Positions 34,246-45,540 of a stretch of 64,000 nt of DNA are shown one piece after another. Location: NCBI RefSeq assembly GCF_040183065.1, contig NC_091120.1, positions 193,845,627 through 193,909,626 of the forward strand, given 5' to 3'. The notes under the pieces are model-generated. The model was not told the DNA's origin. It ran no database searches and saw nothing but the letters and a program-made list of their open reading frames with translations. Both the position numbers and the translations under genes were made by a program. The stretch's first letter is position 1. Each line of letters begins with the position of its first letter. Source of the stretch: Periplaneta americana. Its lineage: Eukaryota; Arthropoda; Insecta; Blattodea; Blattidae.

Positions 34246-34480
34246 CTAGTCTATATATAATTTGAACTGGTAATGGAAATTAAGTGAAAACGGTTCAATG
34301 GATTTTATTGAATAAACCCCAATTTTGAACCTTAGCATCCAAGCATACGGGGAAATAGTAATTTTCAGAGAAACATCAATTTTTCTACATACTTTTCCTG
34401 TTTTCCAAAAACCATCTGTCGTCAGTTCTGAGAACTAATGGCTTTTCGAAAGAAGACTAAATACTATCACGAAAACCATG
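34246..34480 (+). mobile_element. Helitron family B, unit 3 (5' end only)
   Basis: Begins TCTATATATAATTTGAACTG directly after the CTAG of unit 2 and is homologous to 29800-30060. It fades out near 34480; no 3' hairpin was found. Confidence 0.78.
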
Positions 34481-34654
34481 ACCTGTAGGATTTATTTACT
34501 TCTTTAGACCAGCAAACTTGCTGTACAGACTCTGTTAAATTAAGACATATCCCATATAGCCTGCAATAGCATGATGAGGTTGGTTGTTAAAGGCTCGTGG
34601 TTATAAAAATGTGACGCAGGCCGCGATCTCTCTGCATGTTTTTTTCGTCCATTA

Positions 34655-35028
34655 ATTACTTACTGGCTTTTAAGGAACCCGGAGGTTCATTGCCGCCCTC
34701 ACATAAGCCCGCCATCGGTCCCTATCCTGAGCAAGATTAATCCAGTCTCTACAATCATATCCTACCTCCCTCAAGTCCATTTTAATATTATCCTCCCATC
34801 TACGTCTCGGCCTCCCAAAAGGTATTTTCCGCTCCGGTTTCCCAGCTATCACTCTATATGCATTTATGAATTCACTCACACGTGCTACATGCTCTGCCCA
34901 TCTCTAACGTCTGGATTTAATGTTCCTAATTTTGTTAGGTGAAGAATAAAATGCGTGCAGTTCTGCCTTGTGCAACTTTCTCCATTCTCCTGTAACGTCA
35001 TCCCTCTTAGCCCCGAATGTCTCTATAT
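34655..35028 (-). mobile_element. LINE-K fragment (minus strand)
   Basis: 3' end with TAAG tail. The minus frame 34670-34879 covers the GRPRRRWEDNIKMDL to AAMNLRVP region; the upstream part (FGAKR, EWRKL, RNIKSRR) is broken by a TAG. It ends at CTTAGCCCCGAATGT. Confidence 0.85.
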
Positions 35029-35261
35029 TGGTTATTAAAAACTTTAAAATTTATTAAGACGGCTATATGATAGTTATTAAAAGCTACACAAGTGACGTAA
35101 GATAAAAATATTATTATTAGAACTGAAGTACTTCTATAAGTATTAATCAAGTGTTGTGGGATCTTTTTGAGATAGCCTATTTGATGGCGGTTCTGTGTAG
35201 AAATTTATATGTGTGATTCTCTAATATTCCTAGGAAGTAGTGCAGTTTTATGACGTGATTA

Positions 35262-35530
35262 TCTTAGGGAAAACACGAGAATTTTACTCGAAACAAGTAC
35301 GGAGATAAGTTGGAAGTAAATCCCGAAAGGACAAAGTATATGATTATCTCGTGACCAGAACATAGTACGAAATGGAAATATAAAAATTGAAAATTTATCC
35401 CTTGAAGATATTGAAAAATTCAAATAACTTGAAGCAACAGTAAAAAATATAAATGACACTCGAAAGAAAATTAAATGCAGAATAAATATGGGAAATGCCT
35501 AGGACTAATATTATTCTGTTGAGAAGCTGG
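35262..35530 (+). mobile_element. LINE-K reverse-transcriptase segment, inverted relative to its neighbour
   Basis: Encodes a decayed LEVNPERTKYMI, then RNGNIKIENLSLEDIEKF, matching 48225-48375 of the minus-strand copy but on the + strand here. It lies about 230 bp from the 3' portion at 34655-35028, in opposite orientation. Confidence 0.75.
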
Positions 35531-35639
35531 TACAGCTGGCGCCAGCGTTTTTGGCATATGTCCTAGAGTATAATGTCCAGTTCGTGAACATGTTGCTAGT
35601 GTAGCTAAGAATGGTTCCACTTCCTATGCAAGTCAGATC

Positions 35640-36060
35640 AGCCATTTGCCAAACACAGTTGTCAAACTGACTGCGGCAAAGGTAAAACACTTGTACTTAA
35701 CGTTCCCTTTACTTACTTCACACGCCAAAAACGGTGACGCGGACTGTATATTCATTGGCCCACAAATTCGAAAATGGATGATGGACAGACAGTTCGAGAA
35801 TGCTATAAGTGGAAATGTACAGAATGTCTGGATTGCGTTAAGAAACGTTGTTTATAATTTCCTTGGAAATAAAAAAGGCCCAAATTACAGCATGTTAACA
35901 TATAGAAAGCGATGTTACAAAGTTTCGAACAGATTGATTGCAACATGAATGTCAAAGTATATTTCCTTCATTCCCATCTAAATTATTTTCCAGATAAGTT
36001 TAGTAAGAAACAAGGTGAAAGATTTCACTAAATATGAAAATGAAGTTGGCTATCAAGGGC
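35640..36060 (+). pseudogene. Fragment of a repeat-encoded protein of unknown function
   Basis: The open frame 35646-35948 includes AKNGDADCIFIGPQIRKWMM, DRQFENAISGNVQNVWIALR and NFLGNKKGPNYSML. After a frameshift it continues CNMNVKVYFLHSHLNYFPDK and KQGERFH, then stops. I recognise the motif order (FIGPQI...NFLGN....NY...CNMS.K.HFLHSHL..FP...GERFHQD) as a protein that recurs in arthropod genomes as a mobile-element product, but I cannot name the superfamily or its function. Confidence 0.55.
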
Positions 36061-36422
36061 AATGAAATGGTAACAAGGTGGTTGATTTGCTGGATGTTGC
36101 AAGGGGACTGCTCTGAACAACAATCGAAGAGGTCAAAAATAAGATAATTTGAGTGCCATATTGAGGTAAGGTTATTAATGTGATTGTTATGGTTAATAGC
36201 ATATTGTAGTCAATTCTTTCTCACAAAATGCTTGTTGAAAATAATTTTCATGACTTTTCACAAAGCTACAAATTTAGTTTTAGGTAGTAAATTAATTCAT
36301 TCTCATTTATACACATTTTTTATGATTTGTAGGAAAACCTGACGTGCTGGAAGAAATTAGAGATTATTTTCGAATTTAGCACAAAAAATCCGTTATAAAT
36401 CACATATCAGATGCAAATCAAC
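36061..36422. other. No recognisable gene
   Basis: AT-rich; nothing recognised. Confidence 0.45.
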
Positions 36423-36530
36423 AGAAAAAGATGAATAATTGATTAAATGGCGATCTTACTTGTGTTAATTGTGTAAGCATGTGGGGCTTACAGCTGTTTC
36501 GGTGCTTCTTCACACCATCCTCAGAGCCTA

Positions 36531-37019
36531 CTAGATCTCGGCGTCATCTCGAACTTCGCTGCCTGTTCCGTGGGTGCGTTCGATTGTTGAAAAGTGTTGA
36601 AATGTGGTGTCAAATACTGTGTGTGTTATGAAATTAATCTGTGTGTTGAGAATTTGATCAGGGTGTGTTTTAGTGTGTTTGTATATTTCATATTGTTCTA
36701 GTGTGTTGAGTTTTTGGTTTTTGGATTGTATGTGTAGGATTTCCATGTCTGTATTTATGTTATTGTATGTGTGTTTAGCATTAGTTATGTGTTCGGCATA
36801 TGTAGATGTATTGTGTCCTCTGGTTATTGCTTTAATGTGTTCTTTGTATCGAGTTTGGAATGATCTGCCTGTCTGTCCAATGTAGAAACTGTCGCAACTA
36901 TTGCATGTGAGTTTGTATACGCCTGTGTGGTTGTATTTATTTGTTTGTGTTGTTTGTATGTTGAGATGTCTTTGTAGTGTGTTTTCAACACTTTTCAACA
37001 ATCGAACGCACCCACACAA
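36531..37019 (-). CDS. PLE-A GIY-YIG endonuclease domain (5'-truncated ORF)
   Basis: A 162-residue frame whose first residues derive from the inverted arm. It then has NTLQRHLNIQTTQTNKYN, the GIY-YIG core GVYKLTCNSCDSFYIGQTGR with SFQTRYKEHIKAITRG, and EILHIQSKNQKLNTLEQYE with the C-terminal tail. No stop occurs within the conserved part. The RT domain is lacking. Confidence 0.85.
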   Translation of the reverse strand: MCGCVRLLKSVENTLQRHLNIQTTQTNKYNHTGVYKLTCNSCDSFYIGQTGRSFQTRYKEHIKAITRGHNTSTYAEHITNAKHTYNNINTDMEILHIQSKNQKLNTLEQYEIYKHTKTHPDQILNTQINFITHTVFDTTFQHFSTIERTHGTGSEVRDDAEI

Positions 37020-37053
37020 CAGGCAGCGAAGTTCGAGATGACGCCGAGATCTA

Positions 37054-37634
37054 CAGACGTGGACAAATTATTAACAAAATGGACGATTTTTATGATAATT
37101 CTGTTTACAAAATTTGACTTTTCAATTTTTGACAATTTTGGATATTTCCATCATTGCAGTAGACAGAAATATGCAAAAATGTCAACTGTAGTTTAAATTG
37201 AAGAGTCAAGTTTTGTAAAAATATATAATAAAAGTCTTCACTTTTGCTAATAATTTGTAAATTAGCAAAATTGTCAACTGCATTGAAGAGTCAAATTTTG
37301 TAAAAATATAAAACAAAAATTTTCAGTTTTGCTAATAATTTCGAAATATCCAAAATGTCAACTGTAGTACAAGTTGAAGAATCGAATTTTGTAAAAATAT
37401 ACAATAAAAAACCTTCAGTTTTGCTAACAATTTGTAAATATGCAAAAATATCAAATTAGTCCAAATTGAGGAGTTAAATTTTTTGAAAAATATACAATAA
37501 AAATCTTCAATTTTGCTAATAATTTGGAAATACACAAAAATGTCAACTGTAGTCTAAATTGAAGGATCATATTTTGTAAAAATATATAGGCCTAATAAAA
37601 ATCTTAAATTTTGCTAATAATTTGTCCACGTCTG
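37054..37634. mobile_element. TA-flanked MITE with internal tandem repeats
   Basis: A 581-bp element with TIR CAGACGTGGACAAATTATTA, flanked by TA at 37052-37053 and 37635-37636. The intact PLE arm reads GAGATCTAGTAGGCTCTG at this point, proving the insertion. Most of the interior (about 37140-37620) is five tandem units of about 85-110 bp, each containing ATGTCAACTGTAGT and TTGTAAAAATATA and ending in TTTTGCTAATAATTTG, which is the same as the inner end of the TIR. Confidence 0.9.
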
Positions 37635-37786
37635 TAGTAGGCTCTGAGGATGGTGTGAAGAAGCACCGAAACAGCTGTAAGTCGCACATGCTTACACAAT
37701 TAACACGAGTAAGAGCGCCATTTAATCAATTATTTATATTCAAGTGTTAAAAGTAGTGTACGAAAGATTCAACATAGAAAAAGATG

Positions 37787-38385
37787 TTTCAAAATGCAGA
37801 CCGGTGTAATAATTAATAACTGATTTTTGTCCGGTTTTTAAGACTAAACTTTAGGCTATTTTTATACTACTTTTATGCCTTTATGCAGAGAAGTTTGTAT
37901 TTCGTGTAAATATAAAATAATAAAACAGCAGAATTAATTAAGAAACTCTACTCGTAATGTAAAGTGTTTGTGGGAACATCTTTGGAGGAAGACTTGAACT
38001 ATAGGTAAGATTCCTGTACATAGACTTGCTTGTAATGTAACGTTCTCCTACTGCAGATCAGTATCGTTTGCAATGTTAATGGCTACCCATTCGACATTTC
38101 CTCGAACAAGAGTTCCCTCAGGAGGCCGTGACCCTTAACATTAGCGAGGGGCGGGAGCAATGACTGAATTTATCGTTCCGGGAAAAGGGTTGATTTAAGT
38201 GGTTGAAAATATTAGCCAGCAGCATTATTTAATTAATGGAATGTTAATACTATGAACTGGGACGCATTAGCATATAAGGAAGCCTGATTTAACATGGGTA
38301 CGATACAGTTGAACATACGACATTTTGTGTGGAGTAGGATGGATAGTTTATAGCCTAAACTTTTTGACGTAGAACTTTACACACT
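37787..38385. other. No recognisable gene
   Basis: Nothing recognised. Confidence 0.45.
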
Positions 38386-39011
38386 TTGTCTTTATTCTTT
38401 CGAATTCTGCACACTTCAACACCAAATTACCTTTCGTCTCGATTCTCTTATCTATGCTCTAACCACGACGTAAATACCAGATCACTTATCTGTGGCACGC
38501 TAAGTATACCTCTTCATAGAACATCTTGTTATTCATCATCTTTTACAGTATCCACCTCCCGTCAATGGAATTCCTTGTCACAAAGTATTAGGGGCTGCAA
38601 GACAACAAACACCTTTAAGAACAGCTTAAAAGATAACCTTATTAGCATTTCACTCCAATCATACTGATTTAAAATATCACTGACTACATTGTTACTTTTT
38701 TCTTTAGACATCATCCTGATTGTGCTGTATTTTAATTGTCTCATAATAATCTCTTTCTATTATCTAATATTATTTGAAATATATTAACATTCTATGTATT
38801 TTAGTTTAATTCTGCTACACAGTTTATTTCAGTGTTTAATTAATAGTTCATAGTATTTTGTTGTTTAATTTGTAAATAACTCTTGTATACATGTAACTCT
38901 CATCTAAATCAAATTGTTGAATTCTTTGTAAGTTCATGCATATGTATATACACTTTTTGCTGGTTGAGTGGAAGAGAAGGCCTTACGGCCTTAACTCTGC
39001 CAGCTAAAATA

Positions 39012-39066
<55 letters not shown>

Positions 39067-39085
39067 GTAATAATTATTATTATTA

Positions 39086-39128
<43 letters not shown>

Positions 39129-39131
39129 CAT
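38386..39131 (+). mobile_element. LINE 3' fragment (C-terminus, 3' UTR and TAA tail)
   Basis: The frame 38386-38667 encodes the C-terminal tail of a non-LTR retrotransposon: RILHTSTPNYLSSRFSYL, then RQWNSLSQSIRGCKTTNTFK. After a roughly 300-bp UTR comes the palindromic AAGGCCTTACGGCCTT (38974-38990), then CTGCCAGCTAAAATAA and a (TAA)n tail that turns into (TTA)n at 39066-39130. 5'-truncated. Confidence 0.8.
39008..39130. repeat. (AAT)n/(ATT)n compound microsatellite
   Basis: About 58 bp of AAT units, then about 65 bp of TTA units, forming a perfect hairpin-type junction at 39066. The left half is the LINE tail. Confidence 0.9.
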
Positions 39132-39321
39132 CATTATACTCGTATAAAGTATGGAGATTTTAAGTAAACTCGTTTAGAAAGAAATACTACATGTTTCTGC
39201 GCTCCTGATATAAAAAAGAAGTCTTTAGCATGTTGTCTGTGTACAGCGATTTCTTTTAAACTATTGAACAGATTTTCTTCATATTCAGTATATCCGAATC
39301 AATTTATCAGAGAATGATGTA

Positions 39322-39850
39322 GGGTAATTTTGCCTAATTCCGTGACATATTTAATAAAGTCTACATTTATGCCAAAATTGTAATAAAATTGTTCAAATAA
39401 CACCTAAATGACGTTATTTGGACCTTTAGCTACAGTTTTTACAACATTCAGTGTCAACAGTTTCACAAGTTTGGTATATAATATATGATTCTTCATTGTT
39501 ATACGTCGACCTGGTTGGCAAGTTGGTATAGCGCTGGCCTTCTATGCCCAAGGTTGCGGGTTCGATCCCGGGCCAGGTCGATGGCATTTAAGTGTGCTTA
39601 AAATACGACAGGCTCATGTCAGTAGATTTACTGGCAAGTAAAAGAACTCCTGCGGGACAAAATTCCGGCACATCCGGCGACGCTGATATAACCTCTGCAG
39701 TTGCGAGCGTCGTTAAATAAAACATAACTTTAACTTTTTCATTGTTATACATTGGCTCCTAAATCCGTGACAGGGATCCAAATTCCGTGATAGTGGTTTC
39801 TAATTCCGTGAGTGATATCCTAATCCCGTGATACTAAAATAATCCTCATT
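39322..39850 (+). mobile_element. Remnant of the CCGTGATA-repeat MITE, split by a SINE
   Basis: Starts TA/GGGTAATTTTGCCTAATTCC like the element at 48818-49389, and has four further CTAATTCCGTGA-type motifs at 39753-39840 after the SINE. The right inverted end is not recognisable. Confidence 0.6.
39505..39737 (+). mobile_element. tRNA-derived SINE (plus strand)
   Basis: A 233-bp SINE with a 13-bp TSD, TTCATTGTTATAC, at 39492-39504 and 39738-39750. The head has a tRNA-like fold: acceptor GACCTGG with CCAGGTC, A-box region TTGGCAAGTTGGTATAGC and B box GGTTCGATCCC. The body contains CGGCACATCCGGCGACGCTG, and the tail is AAATAAAACATAACTTTAAC. Confidence 0.9.
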
Positions 39851-39948
39851 AACTGCTCAGAAAACAAACACGTATTTGGAAAAACACTTTAAAGTCATGG
39901 TATATTGTTTTAATATGGATTAAGCAAGAAATTACAACATAGAAAAAA

Positions 39949-40449
39949 ATAATTGATTAAATGGCGATATTACTCGTGTTAATTATGTAAGCATGTGCGG
40001 CCTACAGCTGTTTCGGTGTTTCTTCAAACTATCCTCAGAGCCTACTAGATCTTGGCGTCATTTCGAACTTCGTTGCCTGTTGTGTGGGTATGTTCGATTG
40101 TTGACAAGTGTTGAAATGTGGTGTCAAATAGTGTGTGTGTTCTGAAATTGATCTGCCTGTTGAGAATTTGATCAGGGTGTGTTTTAGTGTGTCTGTATAT
40201 TTCATGTTGTAGTGTGTTGAGTTTTTGGTTTTTGGGTTGTATGTGTAGGATTTTCATGTCTGTATTTATGTTATTATATGTATGGTTAAAATTGGTTATG
40301 TGTTCGGCATATGTAGATGCATTGTGTCCTCTGGTTATTGCTTTAATGTGTTCTTTGTATCGAGTTACATAATTACACGAGTAAGATCGCCATTTAATGA
40401 ATTAGTTATATTCAAGTGTTAAAAGTAGTGTACGAATGATTCAACATGG
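39949..40449 (-). mobile_element. Penelope-like element PLE-A, copy 2
   Basis: A 10-bp TSD, ATAGAAAAAA, lies at 39939-39948 and 40450-40459. A minus-strand endonuclease fragment (40045-40257: ILHIQPKNQKLNTLQHEIYR onward) is truncated before the GIY-YIG core. It joins at 40368 directly to a short inverted arm (TACATAATTACACGAGTAAG). One residue near LNTLQHE is deleted relative to copy 1. It keeps the uninterrupted CTACTAGATCTTGGCGTC site. Confidence 0.85.
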
Positions 40450-40509
40450 ATAGAAAAAAGGCCTAAGTGACAAATTTCATAGAAAATACTTGTGTAACTA
40501 CAGGAATAC

Positions 40510-40512
<3 letters not shown>

Positions 40513-40568
<56 letters not shown>

Positions 40569-40911
40569 CCGTGGCGCTACAGCCCGTGAAGGGCCTAGAC
40601 CGACCAGCCGGCTGCTGGCCTCACGCCCACATGCCGAAGCAGAGGTGGACGATCATCTAACCAGAATGGAGGTATCGTGTGGTTAGCACGATGATCCCCC
40701 CAGCCGTAATAGCTGGTGTTCGCAACCGGATTTCGCTACCTATCGTAGCTCCCCAAGTGCATCACGATGCTGGGTGGGCAGCGGTCCCATACACTGGCTG
40801 AAATTTCATGAGAAAATTTCTTCCCTCATGAGGACTCGAACCAGCGCGCATTCCGTAACGCGAGTCCTAGGCGGGATGCCTTAGACCATGACGCCACGGC
40901 GCTGGACACAC
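40513..40911 (-). mobile_element. tRNA-derived SINE with (ATT)n tail (minus strand)
   Basis: The 9-bp TSD GAATACATA (40504-40512, 40912-40920) encloses 399 bp. On the minus strand the head starts near GTCCAGCGCCGTGGCGTCAT with A box TGGCGTCATGG and B box GGTTCGAGTCC. The tail is the (AAT)n run at 40513-40568 read in reverse, so that microsatellite belongs to the SINE. Confidence 0.9.
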
Positions 40912-40920
40912 GAATACATA

Positions 40921-41627
40921 TTGCATATTAATATATTATAAACAAAATATACTGAAAGTTAAATTCAATACAAAATTAAATTTGAATAAATTTAATTATA
41001 ACACAATTATTTCTCATTATTCATATGTTTAACAACAGCAGTAATTAAGTTTGTTCACCTGAATATTTTTCTTATCTGGATTTCAGTAGGCCTATATACC
41101 TGGTATTCTTCATTGTAAGGTGCTATTTTAAACCGAATGCATTGTACATTTGTATTTCGCAGAGTTTCTCCGCGCAAAATAAAGGTTATAGAGGGGATTT
41201 AAAACACGCCACTCCCTGCTTCAATGCGCCTGGCCGCATGTGTGTGAATCGCGCGGGCCAAGCGGGCCAGTGAACTGATTGCAGAGTACGCCCATCTCTG
41301 ATCTGACTGGATAGACGAGCTACAGCCTGATTCATAGCGAAGAAAAAGAGGTAACCGCGTAACTACCGTGTTCGTAATTAAATCCATGTTCATATAAACT
41401 TTTTTCGTGTCCTTAGGAATAAATTTAGTATGTATAGTTAGTCAATGAATCGCCCATTTTTATATTATGTTATTTAACGACAATGTATCAACTACTAGGT
41501 TATTTAGCTTGATGGAATTAATGATATCTGAAGTAAATTCAAGGCAGTTTTTGGAAGGTTGCGATATTTCAGAGACTACGAGAAAACTTTAGTGCTTGGG
41601 CTGTTTTTTGAAACAACTATCGGCACT
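40921..41627. other. No recognisable gene
   Basis: Nothing recognised; a GC-richer patch at 41200-41340 has no clear coding signal. Confidence 0.4.
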
Positions 41628-41630
41628 TTG

Positions 41631-42665
41631 GGCCCGTAACACACTTGAAGAGTTTTCGCTAGCGAGAAATGTGTTGCGAGAAAGAGGCGAAGAGCCTTCC
41701 TCCACAACTTGGCGAATTCTCGCTATCACAGATCACACCTCGCTATGATCATCTATGCACTGCCTTCATGATTATAGTAATGACTCGTTGGGGGAAATAT
41801 TATAGGTTATGTATTTACGTATATTGACGTACTTAAATATATAACCTGTTTAGTATATTGTTGTATTTTACAAATTACGTACGAACGCTATGTTGAATCT
41901 GAGTATTCAGATGATGAGGAAATGTAGTTACATGAACATATTTTGTTCATGAAAAGAAGTAGGCCTAAAATTAAAGCCAGAAATATCTGAAAATCACATT
42001 GTATCTTACGAAAATAAGGGCGAGTTTTGGACACTGGTTTCGATTTGAATGATGATATGTTTAGGCGTTATTTCAGGTTCAATGGACCACAGTTATTTTT
42101 TTTGCCATTTATGATATGATAGAGATTTCTTTGCTATATTCTGATTAAAATTACGTAAACTGTTAAGATATATAGATACAATATTTCAAATGTTTAATCA
42201 ATACTATTAAATCTCATCAAAATAAAATATAGCCCTATTTATTTTCAGATAATCTGATATTTGTCTCCACATTTCTTCTTTAAGTTTCGTGTTTTTATGG
42301 TTTTCATCCCGTGTATCATATAAATAAGACTACGGGTGACATCGTACAAGTTCGATAAGTTTCTGACTGCAATTATCAGCCATCTTTCCTCATTTTCAAA
42401 TAAAAACAAACAATTCATCGCCACCTGTGATATCTTTTTCTACATTCAATCGTCATAATGAGTATAAATGTCAAACATCTTTGATAAACTTGTCAAGAAA
42501 ATTCGCTGAGCTACCGATTCCAGCGAGAAACTCGCGCAAGGTTTTTGCCTTGAGCGAGAATCTCTTCCAATGTGTGGACGTCCATTTGAATCCATTTTAT
42601 CAATTTTTTAATTTTCTCTCAACACATTTCTCGCTAGCGAAAACTCTTCAAGTGTGTTACGGGCC
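41631..42665 (-). mobile_element. Harbinger-type MITE family G, copy 2 (inverted)
   Basis: A 1035-bp inverted homologue of 8892-9908 with the same GGCCCGTAACACACTTG ends. Flanks are TTG (41628-41630) and TTA (42666-42668), a slightly decayed TTA duplication. Confidence 0.87.
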
Positions 42666-42668
42666 TTA

Positions 42669-44462
42669 GCTAGTGACAAGCTGACAAGGAAATCATAGAC
42701 AAAGTGATAAGTAGAGTGAATTTTGTTTTTTTTTTTTTTTCAAGTTTGTCAAGTGACTGTCAATTGATTACAAATCTGAAAAGCAAAATTGCAGATCACA
42801 AGACAGTATTGTTTCACAAAATCAGAGAAGGAAAGAAGGTTATATTTTTGTGCATTTTCACCAAAAATAATTTTTAATGCATCTTAGAACTTTGCCATAG
42901 GCAATTCTCTTAAAACATACTCTCTTGATCTGTGGGATTTGCCATGTTGATCAACTTGAGAAATGCTTGAGAATGAAGGAACCAGAAACCATTGTCATTC
43001 AACTGTTTTCATTTGGCTTCAATGCTTATTTATTGGTTTCATGGTTATCTTCATTGTCAGCGGTGATAAATTGTTCAGATATGCAGGTGCACATCTCCTT
43101 TTTAATTAATATTCATTGTGTGCATGCAATAATAATACTGTATGTTGGCAAATAAAATTATTCATGATTTCATACATGTTAACACCTGGAATATACAAAT
43201 ATGATAAATAAATATAGAATTAAAAGAAGGAAAAAACATAAGACTCTTGCACATCTTGTACACACACAAAAAAATATATATATATTTTACAGACATAATA
43301 TGCAAATTTAGTTGACTTCAAACAACCTTATATAGAGCATTTTTCAATAAAACTAAACATTAAAAAGTTAATAAGCATTGTTCAATCTTTCATTCATACT
43401 ACTGTACACATTTTTAACAACGTTGTTGTTGCCCATCCCAGGTTGAAGCTATATAAATCTATGTAGGCTATGAACAATGTCCATGAGATTACATTTTTCT
43501 AATTTATCTACTATATTAGCCAGATTTTGCTACAGTTCTTCTTTTGTGCAGTTGATGCAGTTCAAAACGTGTTGAGTCGAATCTTAATATGTATTGATTG
43601 CATTTTAGGCATGCGAGGAATTTCTTAACAACGTGAAATTATCAACTGTGCCTTCGTGACGAGATACTAAAAATTATTTTAGTTTCACACATCTCCGTCC
43701 GAAGGTGTGACGCTACCGTACGCAGCAACGAGAGTGAGAATCTGTCAAGAAACTATTGACTTGCCACTTAGATGGCAGTGCGCCACTGTGATGGGAGAAA
43801 GTTTCGTAACAAATACACGAAGGCGGTATAAAGAGAAGGTTTTTATTAAACTAAACTAGATTATAATGCTATAAAGTTTGTTAGATTTAGTGTATATGCA
43901 CAATGTTTGACCATGGATATTAAATTTGACCAATTTGAGATGCCAGTGGAAAATGCAGTGTGGATGGTAGTTAATGATTGTTTAGCTTTGAGCTGTCAAA
44001 CCAAGGCACTTGTTTTTGAGGTTAGGAGAGGCTGTTTGTTGAGCAAAGCGGTGGCATAATATATTTATTGTGAACACTGAACAGGTAAGATCCAGAATGT
44101 GTTAATAATTATTCATAATTTAACAGCAACTATACGATTAAAATTTACATTTATATTCTGATTATAATGTCGAACCAACAAATATCTCAATAATTACAAT
44201 TTACTGTATAAATTTTGTGATAATTGCCTATAATGCTAAGTTGTTAGCACGGAAATAAAGATTATTTCAGGAACATTAGTACATTTACCAAAAGAAAGAT
44301 ATGAGCACTGCTATTCCAAATTCAGCCTGTTGCTTCTAATTGTATGCATTTGGTGTCTATTGCCACTTCAAATTATAAAAGTTAAATCTGACAAGCACCG
44401 TATTTACTAGAAGATGAGATCTTAGCATACATGAAATCCTCTAATTTCATTTCTTTTTAATT
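42669..44462. other. No recognised gene; a 48-codon ORF at 43913-44059
   Basis: AT-rich. The ORF at 43913 starts MDIKFDQFEMPVENAVWMVV and has somewhat protein-like composition, with a GC-richer block upstream (43690-43760). No family was recognised and no splice partner is evident. Confidence 0.3.
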
Positions 44463-45535
44463 ACCATTTATTGTATTCTTGGCCCCATAATAAAAGGAAT
44501 AGGTTATCCTATACCATTTGCAGATGATACAAGTATCATAATTACAGACAAGAACTCTGCCACATTCAAATATAAAACAGAAACAATTCTCCTTAAAATT
44601 TGTGACTGGTTTACAACCAATAAACTAGCATTAAACATTAATAAAACTAACATAATTCAATTTAAAGCCACTTCAAATTTAATCTCTGAAACATTGGACA
44701 CAACTACCAACAATATACCTCTACTAGAAACATCAACAACCAAATTTCTTGGTTTGCATATTAATAATGCAATAAATTGGAAAAATCATATCAAAGAAAT
44801 AACCCACGAACTTAGCTCAGCATGCTTCGCAATTAGGTCGTTACAACAATTTCTAAACAGCAGTATCTTAAAGACAATATATTTTACCTATTTTCATTCC
44901 ATTATGTCCTACGGAATAATATTTTGGGGAAATTCTGCAGATAGTAAAAATATATTCTTATCACAAAAAAGAGCCATTAGAATAATAGTTAGAGCAAAGG
45001 CTAGAGAATCATGTAGATTATTAAAAAAAAAAAAAAAAAAATTAGAGATTCTAACCTTAACAAATCAATACATATACTCTACAATAAATTTCCTCTTATG
45101 TAATAAAGAAAATTTTCCAACTAACTCAGTCATACATAGTATAAATACCCGCAGAAGGAATGATTTTCATACGCCATCATCAAATTTATCATGCCTTCAA
45201 AGTGGAGTACGTTACATGGCAATAAAAATGTTCAATAGTCTTCCTGAAGACATTAAGAATCATAGCCAAAACTCTGCATTATTTAAGGTAAAACTAAAAA
45301 ATTACTTAATATCTCACACTTTCTATTCTGTAGATGAATGTACAGTACTGTGTAAATATTATAATACTATTAAATGGTAAACATATTACATTGTATAAAA
45401 TATTATTGTTATTAAGGTATTAATTCTGTACATATTTCATATTTGCATTTTATTGTTAAATGTAAGAATTGGACATGTTCTTTATTCTGTGCTATAAAGC
45501 AAATGTAAGAATATTATGGAACGAATAAAAAAAAA
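44463..45535 (+). mobile_element. LINE reverse-transcriptase 3' part with FADD catalytic motif
   Basis: An open frame runs from about 44463 to 45380. It contains IPFADDTSIII, the catalytic FADD of the RT, then WFTTNKLALNINKTNIIQF, KFLGLHINNAINWKNHI and YFHSIMSYGIIFWGN with a Lys/Arg region. Within it a 17-A run (45024-45040) encodes KKKKKK. Upstream RT motifs are missing and ILGPIIKG lies directly before IGYPIPFADD, suggesting a small internal deletion. The 3' UTR ends GAACGAATAAAAAAAAA near 45535. The frame has no stop, so it is young but 5'-truncated. Confidence 0.85.
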
Positions 45536-45540
45536 GCATT

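Larger units (their letters stand above)
36434..37775 (-). mobile_element. Penelope-like element PLE-A, copy 1, with nested MITE
   Basis: An 11-bp TSD, AGAAAAAGATG, lies at 36423-36433 and 37776-37786. The left arm (36434-36600) contains CAGCTGTTTCGGTGCTTCTT. The inverted right arm (36985-37053 and 37635-37775) is split by a TA-flanked MITE. Between the arms the minus ORF 36531-37019 encodes the endonuclease. Confidence 0.88.

Noticed and set aside
39505..39585. Functional tRNA gene
   Set aside because: Poor T-stem pairing and a 13-bp TSD around a 233-bp unit show that it is a SINE head; the same applies to the tRNA-like units at 15.2, 22.95, 40.87 and 56.8 kb.
43913..44059. 48-codon ORF MDIKFDQFEMPVENAVWMVV as a gene start
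   Set aside because: Composition is plausible but no family, splice partner or repeat context supports it.
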